A DNA stretch of 64,000 bases from the NCBI GenBank assembly GCA_002633005.1, contig NMRA01000288.1:386300-450299 (forward strand), written 5' to 3'. A model generated the notes under the pieces. The model searched no databases, was not told the origin of the DNA, and was given only the letters and a program-made list of their open reading frames with translations. The position numbers were made by a program, and so were the translations under genes. This stretch comes from Phoronis australis. Taxonomy: Eukaryota; Phoronida; Phoronidae. This document shows, one piece after another, positions 48,901-60,563 of this stretch. Every line of letters starts with the position of its first letter. Position 1 is the stretch's first letter.

Positions 48901-51900
48901 AATATAGAAGTACTTAAAGGTTTTAACATAAGGAGGTAACAAGAGTTTGAGTGGAAGAACATAAATTTGTTTAATTCGTTGTCTAGAGTAAATGTCAGTT
49001 AAGCTATAGTCTATGTCAGTAGGCGAAACAATTTGGGAAAGCAAAGTATTTCTAGAAAACACATAAGTAATTTGGCTTGACTAGGGATGTGTGCGTTTTG
49101 AAATCGAAGGACCAGCTTTCAACTTAATCGCACGTCTCAAAGCAGCATAATGAATCCAATTTGAAAGGTTATATCTATTTTTAAAAACCTCCCATGTCAG
49201 AATTTTATTTTCAAAATTCAAAAGATCCTTCACAAAAGTAATACCAGCCTCAAAGAAACTGTTAAAGAATACAGTCCTCCTATTAATCAACATGTTTTTG
49301 TTATTCCATACTACTTGGTTTACAATTGTTATGTCCTTCTGTAAATGAGCACTAACTTCTTCCCAAGCAATCAAGATGTCAAGATAGAAGGTATCAATAT
49401 TTGCAAGAGACAGCAATTTACATAATTTGATTTAAAGATCAAAATACCTCCATATGTTTTAAAAACATACCCTGGAAACGCTTTGAAAACTTCATTGTTT
49501 CCATCTAAGCAACGCGTAACCCATTTAACTAATAATGACTTGTACATAATATTTATATCAGGAACTGACAAACCACCATTTTCATCGGTATTTACAGCCA
49601 CATTTTTTTAATTCTAGGTGGTTTATTTTGCCAAACAAATTTTTTATCATAGTATTTATCTTAGCTCTACTTTCGTTGTCAATTCCTAAATTGCTCACCA
49701 CATTAATTATTTTAGACAGCGCAAATGTTTGAATTACATTGATCCTTCCTAACAATGAAATATTGCGACTTTTCAAGATATCAAGAGACTTTTTGAAGGA
49801 CTTAATTTTGAGTTCATGATTTAAAAAATGATTTTCTTTTTTGTTATGACTAAAAAATATTCCCAGACTCTTGATTGATTTGCCAGTCCACTTGAATCCA
49901 TAAAGTGGTTCAGAACACTCTTTTTCTCTACCTAAATATAACCCTTTAAATTTCTTAATATTTAGCTGGAGACCAGAGAGTAAACCAAAATGTTCTAAAA
50001 ATTTGAGACAAGTCATGCCAGAATTTTTGTCATAAAGAAATAAGATAGTGTCATCTGCGTACTGGAGAATTTTAACTTTAGTTTTCTCAACACTTATGCC
50101 TTTAATTAAATTACACTGCGTCAATGCACAAATAACGACCATCAGGATCTTCGATACATCTTTTAACTGTAACATTTAAGTTGTTGTTAAACATGATGGC
50201 AACACCCCTGCTGTGCTCTGACCCATGAGCAGCATAGATTCTACTTCCCCCACTCATGTTCCCATTTATTAATGTTAATCATTATACTGTATGTTTCTTG
50301 TAAAAAGGCAATATCAACCCTCTCCTTCCTCAAAAAGGAAACAAATGCTGCCTCTTCAATTCATGATTTAAACCCCTGCAATTTAACGATATGAAGTTTA
50401 AGCTAACCATTGTCATCAATTGGGAAATCACAAAACCTATAACTAGATAAACCACTATAAAACCTTTCAACAAAAAATAAATGAACCGTGATAACGAGAA
50501 TATAGAAACCATTCACTCCGACACACACACACACACACCTACGAAACAACAAAAAAATATAGGCAACTGAAAGAATTCAAGTCCATCTCGTTCGGTCCGT
50601 CTTCACCATCTGGCTATCCACTTGAAGTTGCAAATTGAATATCTTCCGTACCCTTGATCACCTTTACAGTATAGTTCCGTTTGTCAACTGTACATAGATC
50701 CTGCCATCGCTGGACCAGCTACTTATGACTTTATCATTCTTGAATGCAGACTTGAGTAAATTATAGATTAGCGATGTAAGGTCTTCTAAAATATAATATC
50801 CCGTATCTTTTAGAACCTTCTTCTGTTTAAACACCTTTTCTCTAGTTTGATAAGAAATAAATTTCACAATCATTGGTCTCGGAGTTGTTGATTGGACAGA
50901 GAGTCTTGACACTCTACCTGTAGTTTTGAGTTTCCCAATTCGGTGCGCACGGCCAATCTCTGCAGGTTTAACTTTTACTTTAAGAGATTTTTCCAAAGAC
51001 TCTGTCACTGTTTGAATACATACTTCAGATTCCTCTTCTTTCAAACCATAGATGCGTAGACTATTCCTTCTTGAATACTGCTCAAGAGAATTCCCCTTTT
51101 CCTTCAAGACCTCATTTGCCCTTTTGAGCTTGACCAGTTCTTCATTCAACTTCGAAACCTCCTCTTTGATGATAAGTTTCACAGATTTTGCAATCCTCTC
51201 ATCTAGTTTAGCAAATCTTTCCTCTAACTGTTTTGCATCCATCTTGACCAGTATAACACTCAGCAAGGGTTATTTACACTCAGTGACTAACCTAGATTCC
51301 TTTCAATCATCCATGGTGGTTTCGAATGGTGACCTTTTACCACCAAAAGCAGGGGTCTAGTTCAGATAGCACTAATGTTGGTCAGTGAGTTGCCACTGAA
51401 CACAGCTATATCACTCATAGGAGGACAAGCCCCACTACAAACAGCAAACTTTATCTGGTGAAAGTATCTAAAACCTCGAAACAAGTTCATCAAAGTCTCT
51501 GACACAAATTTCACCTCTCTGCAATTTCCTGCCTGCTCCTGTACGTTCTTTTGCAAAATATTTCAGCGCGCAGCAGAATTGAAAGCACGGATCCACAGCA
51601 ATGTGCTATTTGGTGCGAGGAGGACAAAGCAACTATCGTACAAAAATAAAAGAGCGAAAGCGAGGCTCAAAATACCGCAAATCATCCAAGATTAGCATAA
51701 TAATCTTTTGCGCGAAAGATTCTCGAGCCGCACGCCATTCGATCACGCTGAATTCAAATTGCTCCACCTAAAAAGCAATTATGAATCAGTTTATATGTCC
51801 ATAAGTGATTCGTGCCTAGCCTTGGTACAAACCTGTTAGTCTACTCACAGCCGCTGTCTGGCCAACTCGAGCCCAGCGGAAACAATGTGGAGCACTATCC

Positions 51901-54900
51901 GGGCATCAGTCCAAAACCGCAAACACAAAACAACGATGAACCATACCCGGAAAATATGCGTTCACACCCGCTTACCTTAACGTATACGTTAATTGCCGAA
52001 CCACACAATAAAACAACACATGCATAGTGAAACTATATAACCTATACTTCAAAAAGACTTGAAAATTTTATGATAACAACAAAATCGAAATTCCATTTTC
52101 CCTCAACCCCCAATTATTAAAACCCGCTAGGTCCGAAAAGTCTCCTTCCGTTCGCACGCGTACTAAAAACCGGAAGATAGTTGTTTTCCGCAATTCCGCA
52201 ACGCGAGCGGCCACGATACCCAACATATGGGGATGTCCGGACATGTGGGGTTGGCCCCCGGAAATGCGGCGCGTGTGTTTCAATCAGGACCCTGTCCTAA
52301 GGGATCTGCGCGATGGCTTCCGCATGCTCCAGTGACGTTTTCATGGAGATACTACCGATCGAAAAGTAGGTGTTTGGAAAACTTTCGGCCCAGTCCGGCA
52401 CTTCAGACACCACCCCGGAAAAGCAGTGCAACTGAATCCCGGTTTCGCGAGGCAACTGCTCTTGAGCAATTTCCAAAAGTAACCGCCCAGCAGTATTACC
52501 AGGCTTCCACACTCTGGCGACGATCGCGACAGTGTAGGATCACCGCTCGGCCGAAGCCTATCTAGGAATTCGCCCACTCCCGGAACACAGCACTCAAGAA
52601 AGTCGACTGGGTCGAAACGTCGCTATCGGTCTTCAGATCTAACCCAAGTTCTCCTAGCGTCACGACACGACTATCCTCCCAAAACCGAAGCATCTCACTG
52701 GGATCGGTCCCCGCTGTTACTTTCGATGGGTGAAACCCAACCGCAACTCGGAAATAGCCCCCATGCAAGTGCATCGCAGTAAACCGCTACTCTACCCACA
52801 ATGGACACTTCAACCGGACTGTCCACTGGTCGCTCCATAAAACATCGCCATGACTCCTCCGATGGTTGAGTATTCCGCGTACAACGGTCAACATGGAAGT
52901 GAGCGTCGAAACCGCAACTCATCTCCTGTTATCCAGTCGCAAACATCACATCAGCAGGAGTCATAACCTCCCTACCCAACATCGGTGTAAACCCCGTTGA
53001 CCGGCTTACACACGCTCGAATAGCTCCCGCAATTTGCGTAAGAGATTCCAATCATTCTGAATGTCGCGCACGTAACACCGAATCGCTTTCATTAAGGTCC
53101 GGTTGATGACGCTTCTTTGCAAAATATTTTGAGGGAGTAAAACACCTGCTGTCGCTCAACTATAAACACACAGCCATAATTTCCTCGATCAATGACGATG
53201 GGCTTTCCGTCACGATAAACGTAATTGTAACTCATGGGGTCGTGAACAACAGTCTCATCAACATTAATAGCAAAGTCTGGCAGATCGAGAAGCGGCGACG
53301 TCTCGAAAGCTAGAAATGAAAAAGCAGGTTCATATCTAGACCAACTTCTGTTGTTTCTACTACGCTTTTTCCATAGAAAACACTGATTTCACTTTTCGAA
53401 ATGCTCTTGGAAAAATGACAACTTTTGGATATCCCCTTGTCGGTCTAAGCCATCTGCGTCATCGCTCATACCAGGTACTGGCAGGAATCGAGTTTCTGTA
53501 ACTTCTTCCGGGAAAATGTGTAGAGTACCGTCTGTAATCAAGCCCAGGCTCTTGATCGCGGAGTTCGGATTACTATCATCTTCACATCTTTTGGAATCTC
53601 CAGAGGATGCAGGCGGTGATAACTTGCCACCCTTAGCTAAGCCCTCCTATTCGTGAAATCCCAAACTATCGACGTCCCGCAGTGTGGTGACTATACGTGG
53701 ATCTTGACTAACGTTCAAACAATGTACATGTACACAGTTGTCACGGAAAGGTCGCTTTTGTTTTGTTCGTTGTTTGCTAGCAGCAAAACATCCAGGTAGA
53801 GGTGACTCGTTACTCTTGACCTCGTGACCGTTGCCTCTCTCTCAACAGGATAATGTATCTATGTGGTTCTCGGCTGTTACTCATATATGTTGCCCTGTTT
53901 TGTAATATCCCTTTTTCGGCATCACCAAAGCAACCAGGAGGAGGTAAGTCGTTACTTTTGGTCTTCACCTCGTCAAAATCCCTTCTCAGCTTTGTTTCGT
54001 CCGGGTTGGTATTGTAGTACATTCAAGGCAAAGGCACACCAAATACTCAACAAAGATTACGACAGCGCAAACAGACGACTTGTCAGTCGGAATACCACAA
54101 AGCCAAGGAAGCAGACGCCCTCTTACGACCGCCGAGTCGCGTGTGAGCTTTCCATTGGTTGTTGCCGTCAGTTTTTGAGGGAGACAACTCCACAGCTTCA
54201 CAACACGGGCCTTAAAGGCGAAGGCAACCTTTTTCATGTCATTTTGAGCTAAAATAAGGTTGGTTGGTTATCCTAGACATACTTTCCACTTAATTACAGC
54301 TTTTCGTAATTTTATTAACTACTCGTCCTCTACTCCGGAAGTGACGTTTTAGGAGGCAAGCGTTTCCCGCCACTTGGTTTTGCGTTGATTTTACCGTGAG
54401 AATCTGTTCTATTCTACTTTTGTTTCGTGCTGTTTTTCAACAATTGTCGCCACCACTTTCCATCGGCGAGTATTCTGCGGCAAGATAGGTTAGTAGGGAA
54501 CTCAACTACGTTGGATTTAGAGATTGTGTAGTATGTTGTACGTTGAAAATGGCTGGAGTCGGTGACCCGTATCACAGTGACAGTAGTGTGAGTGACGGAG
54601 ACCTTGTTCACAGCAGTGGTGACGAGGAATTTTTTCACGGACATTCAGTGGATGGGTACATGTTTGAGCCCGAGTATAACGAAGGCAGAGTACGCACAGG
54701 CACAGGCAGCTGTTGAGAGAAACGAGACGGCTACTGAGGACAGACGTGGTGACACATCTTGGTGGTAATGCACTGTGTGATTTGTTATGCCTACCTTAAT
54801 GGAATGCTTGTGCTGTTCGACGAGGCCAAGCCACTACTGGACACGGTTAAGTGGACCTCCGGCATACCACGGACAGAGGAACAACTGTCCCACTTGCCAG

Positions 54901-57900
54901 AGTGTCCCGCGACACACTCCCACTGGATGGTGACCTGAGCACCCAAACTGCTTACATCGTGTCGTGTGACTCCCTCGCCACACACCTGGCACCTTCTAAA
55001 TAGCTCCAACACTTTAGACAAGTCCACAATAAACTTATCAAAGTTTGGCTCACCGATCTGTTCACTGGACGACGAACTGTCCTCTTCACTGGGTGTCGAA
55101 CTGGGCCTGTAATCACTCCCACTACTCAATATCGCTGCAGGGCTGCTTAGAGGCTCTGGGCTGGAGAAAACAGCACAGGGCGAATCACTACTGGTTCCAG
55201 GAATGGCACGCTCTGGGGGTACGTTCGGAGGCACGGGTGACAGTAGATGAAGTGCCTCCACTGGCTCCAGTCACTGTACTGGCCACAGCTCGCGAGGCTT
55301 CTCGCTTCAAAAACGCACTTCTCGGGGGTGGCGACGGGGCACTGCCGGGAATCAACACAGACGGAATGGCATCCTTCTTCAGGCGTTGTTTCTCAGGGAC
55401 CTTCATCATTTCAGCGTACAAATCCCTTTCGTAATTGGACGGCAGAAAGTGTTTGCCACACACACGGTAATTCTCGACTGCTTTGTACGTTGCGTGGACG
55501 GGTAACACTGCGTTCTTCACACGAGCGAGCCAAGTACGGCGAAGTGTGTCATCCATCGGAAAGCGATGCAAAGGTACTCCCAAAGCGCGCGTGAGACGAT
55601 AATTAGTACATCCCGGTACGCAGCAACAGTGTGGCATGTTGACTGACTAGTAAATGAAAGCAAACGACGACGGAACTTAACACAACCGAGGTAGAACAAT
55701 GACTGAGTCGGCAGCTCTCACAGTCACACTATATGAAAAGAAATTGGGGCGAAATGCTTGCCTCCTAAAACGTCACTTCCGGAGTAGCGGACGAGTAATT
55801 AACAAAATTACGAAAAGCTATAATTAAGTGGAAAATATGTCTAGGATAACCAACCAACCTTATTTTAGCTCAAAATGACATGAGAAAAGGTTGCCTTCGC
55901 CTTTAAGCTTCTGAGAGTCACTGCCATCTCCTCGAGTCCCTTTTCAAAAGTAACTGATAAAATTCCATGTCTATCTCGTCTACCGGGGTGTATTAAATGA
56001 GACAGCAGGAGAAGTCGACATTTGGCCGTGCCACCGTTGCTATTGCATTTACAATTTGTCAAACGAAAACTCGAACTCGTATCACAAGTAAAAACCCATA
56101 GTGATGTTGAGCAACTGGATGACTATTTAATCGAGGGTGAATGTTTAGAAGTTTTAAAGATTTGTAAAAACAATGACGTCTCCAGGAAGTGACCGGTTAA
56201 ATTATGAGTTCTATAAATATAACTACCACGAAGCCAAAAAGCCTGTAGTTGAAGTACTTGAATATTTTTAGTAGGGGAATTAATTACGCCACGGAGACAA
56301 GGAGCCATGACGCTTCTGAAGTCTAAAGATGATGCCGACCAATATCGTTATAAAACATCAATTATGAACTACAATAAAAGTTCTTACAGCCCGTCAACGG
56401 TAAAGCACGATATTATTAAATATAAAAATACTCATGGTCAACGTCATTTTCCATTTTATGATTTTTTAAAAGCATGCGATTCAATAAATGGGACTTTATT
56501 TTTCAAATATTAAATATTTTCAATTCTGGACAGGTTTTTACGAGTACTGAAATTTAAACTAACCCAAAATAGATTTGTCAGTAATGGTTTTGCTAAATAT
56601 TACTTTCCGACAGAAAAGGGCGTGAGATGGTGATTCCTTGTCAGACTCATTACTTTGTACAGTGAACTCCAAAATATTACCCATACTACTTTGCATGAAA
56701 GGTGACGCCACCCTAGCAAATGATTGACGAACTGCTATCAACAATAAGGTGTATACGAGTGTAATTTACTGGCTCTCACCAGGTGGCGAAGGAACGAAGC
56801 TATGCACTCGTCTCGCTGGTTCCCTGCGTGTCCGCTTAGGTGTCGGGGGACACGCAGATATCCTTTAAATTTCCTCGGGAATTTTTTTACACCGGCGTTT
56901 CTGATTGACTGGTCGAATTGTCATCAAGTAGGACTTTATACTTAAACAAACCAGCATAGTGGTCTGTTGTACAGAAAAGTTGCGACATGTTCTAGAAATG
57001 TGAATCGGAAATTTGCGGTTGTGCGTTTTCGACGTGCGCATTTTTTTACTGTCGCTGACTTCTGTTTACGTTGCTGTCCTGTATTCACACACTTTGAATA
57101 ACTCAGCCAGATCTGTGTGCATTGTATGCGCTTCAAGCACGCGGATATTAAACATTACTGCAGAAACGAAGTATTTGCTGTTACGCCACTTGCATGACAA
57201 GGCTAAAAATCATTCACAGTCCGCCGTTTTCTTTCGTTGTGAAGTTAACCAATAACTACCGAGGTTACATCAACCAGTGATAAAGCGCGTAGCGGACACG
57301 CAGGGAACCAGGGTTACACTCGTAAGACCGAGTGTAATCCACGTGTCGGTGTGTAATGCACTCGTATGAAGCGCCAAAGTATGAAGCGCCAAAGGGTCCT
57401 TAAACGAGCACATTTCAACGGGTAGAAATGTACTCGTTCAGCGCTACTCCGCACATGGTCTAGCTACAGGCGGTGCACCACAGGGGGGCTGAGGGGGTTT
57501 TAGCCCCTCCACTTTTTTCAGAGCTGTGCCGCCCATGATACGTGAGTGTAAAACACACTGAAACGCGAGTAGGCTAAAACCGATCGGCCTACTTACTGGT
57601 GGTGACGTTAACAGACACCAATTCACTGCTTGCCGTCCCTACCCCCGCAAGACCTGCGACCGTCTCAACGCTGACCCGGTAGGTTAAACCTGGCTTTACG
57701 CCCTTCAGTGTTAATGATGTTTTGTCCACTTTGTCAACCACTAACGTTTTCTGCAACCCTCTCTGGCCGATAGCTCGCTGGTTCCCTGCGTGCTTAGCCC
57801 AGCCAGCACGCAGGTATCACGCAGTGGCACGCGCTTTAGCATTGGTCGATGTAATCTTGGCAGTCATTGGTTAGCTTTACAACACCGTGAAAAAATGATT

Positions 57901-60351
57901 TTAGCCTTGTCATGCAAGTGGCGTCGCAGCAACTATTTCGTTTGTGCAGTGATGTTTAATAGCCGCGTGCTTGAAGCACATACATGCACAATAAACACAT
58001 ATTACGGTGTGTTATTCATACTGTATAAAGACACTATCGTAAACAAAAGTCATCGACAGTAGAAAGATGCATTCCGAAAAGGCTCAATCACAATTTCTAG
58101 GCTTCACATTTCCTGAACATAATTTTAAGCACCGGTTTGTCTGTACAACAGACCACATTTACACTTCAGTCCATCAGCCATGCCAGTTTGTTTGCGCAAA
58201 GCGCTGCCTGTTGACGAATCGACTAGCCAATCAGAAACGCCGGTGTAAAAAAATTTACAGAGGAAATTTAAGTGATACCTGCGTGCTGGCGCGGCTACCG
58301 CCCCACCTAGCGNGGCCGATAGCAGCGTATTTTACGCGGTAGTGTGTAAAGTGCCCGGATGACGGCGCAGTCCACGTAACATTTATTTTATCTTCAGATG
58401 CGGTGGCTTTCAGACCAAAGGGAGAAGACGGTTCTGAAAAAAGTTCAAATCCACACAATGATACTCCAATGGATGCAACAAGGTTGGCTTCGGAGACCTA
58501 TTTTAGTCAATTCTGTCCAGCTGGTCTTAGTAGAACATTTCAGTAATAAATCGAGATGTAATTTGGCCAAGAAACAACACACTGTTCAAAGGCTGTTCGT
58601 ATAGGGTGAGCCGACCACGTGACAACTATTTCCATGTTGAGGAAAGCCATATATACCTGGGTTTTCATAAACGTCCACCAGAGGCGAAATTTTAATTTAG
58701 ACCACTTATTATTCTTCTACACAATTGGCGGTCTCAAATTGTTCCTTCATAAGATGATAAGAGATTTATTGGGTTGTGAAAATTACGCTCATTATTAATA
58801 CATGAAACCAAGCTCGGCACATAAAATGACACGCAGTGTCAAACGAATTTGAAGAGATTGGGCTCAAGAAATAACGAAATGTCACTTATTTCTTTCGAAG
58901 CCATAGAATCACGTAAGGACTCTAGATCGATTTTTTGTGATTGAAAGCGGGTTTATTACCACGTTAATATTCACAGTGTCACAGTATAGTCTACTATGTC
59001 TGTATCTTTTCTGTATCTGTATCTGTATTTGCGTATGTACATGTACTGTTTTTGTATTTGTACATTATTTTTATACGTATATGTGTATGTATTCGTATAT
59101 GTATATGTATATATACGGGGCAAAGTCTTCTGTTTGTGTGTCTTTCTCGTTTGTGATTGTGTATTTGATGAGGATTAGTGTAAAATATGTCCAATTGGTG
59201 GCGTTTAATCCGTCAACTCCTTTTGCAACAAACATCAGATGCAAAGGTGGAGAGGGCTCTTGACTAACATGCAGTGAGTCGAATGCTGGTTTTTCAGTTC
59301 AGTACAATAACTAATAATCACATTCCTCAATTATAGTCCATAAGTAAGAGGGCCATTATAAAAACACACGATGACTGTAAAATGAATAAAATATCGAAAA
59401 TTGGAAGAACTGTGTTGTACTAATTTCCCATGGCACACAAGTAATGCACAGGTCACGAAAAAGCAGACACCCGTGAGATTTTATCAAAGTAGGCCGAGTT
59501 TTATCGTCATAACATCAACACAGCACTTCCAGTATATAAAGTAAAGACACGAAAAACACGAAAGGAAACCGACTGATCTTCTTACTGGTGGTGATGTTCA
59601 CTGACACCAATTCACTGTTTGCTGTCGGAGCTCCAGCACTTCCTGCGACTGTCTCAACGCTGACCTCGTAAGTTGAGCCTGGATTTAAATCCTTTAGCGT
59701 ACACGATGTTTTATTCGGTTTGTCAACCACGATCGTTTTCTGCGACCCTTTCTCGCTGATAGCCTTGTATTTTACGAGGAAGTGTGAAAAGCTACCAGCT
59801 GACGGCTTAATCCACGTGACATCTATTTTATCTTCTGTTGCCGTGGCATTCAAAGCAGAGGGGGGAAACGGTTCTGAAATATGTTGAAATCCACGCATTG
59901 GTGCTCCAACGAATGCAACAAGGTTAGCTAAGGAACCGTATTTTAGTTAATTCCATCCAATTGGTCTCATTAGAACATTCTGATAGTAAACCGAGATGTT
60001 TTAAGCCAAATAATAGCACACCATTCAAACGTTGGCGGTATAAGACGAGCCGACAACGTGATAACTATTACCGTCCAGTTTGTTTTTTGCGGGTATCCAT
60101 AAACCCGCCTTCCGTCCAAGATGCGAAATTTGGATTTAGACTACCCACCGCCGTAAAATTTGCCTCCACTTGTTCATTACTCGGATGAAAAGAGATTTCT
60201 TGGGTTGCAAAAATTCACAGTTCCTGATTCCTTGAAATTAAGCTCGATGCATAAAATGACACGCAGTGCCCAGCGAAGTGGAAGAGTATGGCGTCAAGGA
60301 CTAACAGGCACATATATATACATATACATATATACATAAATATATATATGC

Positions 60352-60448
<97 letters not shown>

Positions 60449-60505
60449 TATAGATATAGACTTGTCCATCACATATAGACACACACATACACACATATAG
60501 ATATA

Positions 60506-60563
<58 letters not shown>

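Larger units (their letters stand above)
48380..51560 (-). mobile_element. Internally deleted L1/Tx1-like LINE
   Basis: Minus-strand non-LTR retrotransposon. ORF1 is intact; ORF2 begins near 50440 with an endonuclease-like start ([15 protein letters not shown]), then jumps from an endonuclease segment ([18 protein letters not shown]) directly to the reverse transcriptase palm. It continues with frameshifts to a zinc-knuckle C-terminus. The 3' end is A-rich near 48,380; the 5' end near 51,560 is approximate. It is inserted in the large intron of the FN3/TSP1 gene in the sense direction. Confidence 0.8.
54212..55906. mobile_element. Kolobok-like DNA transposon, internally deleted, two convergent ORFs
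   Basis: Bounded by TTAA at 54212-54215 and 55903-55906. Terminal inverted repeats of about 155 bp begin AGGCGAAGGCAACC (left) and end GGTTGCCTTCGCCT (right). They share TAAGGTTGGTTGGTTATCCT and CGGAAGTGACGTTTTAGGAG with their complements. Inside are a plus-strand ORF near the left end and a minus-strand THAP transposase ORF near the right end; both run into a common break near 54,765-54,790. TTAA targets plus a THAP transposase are hallmarks of the Kolobok superfamily. Confidence 0.85.
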
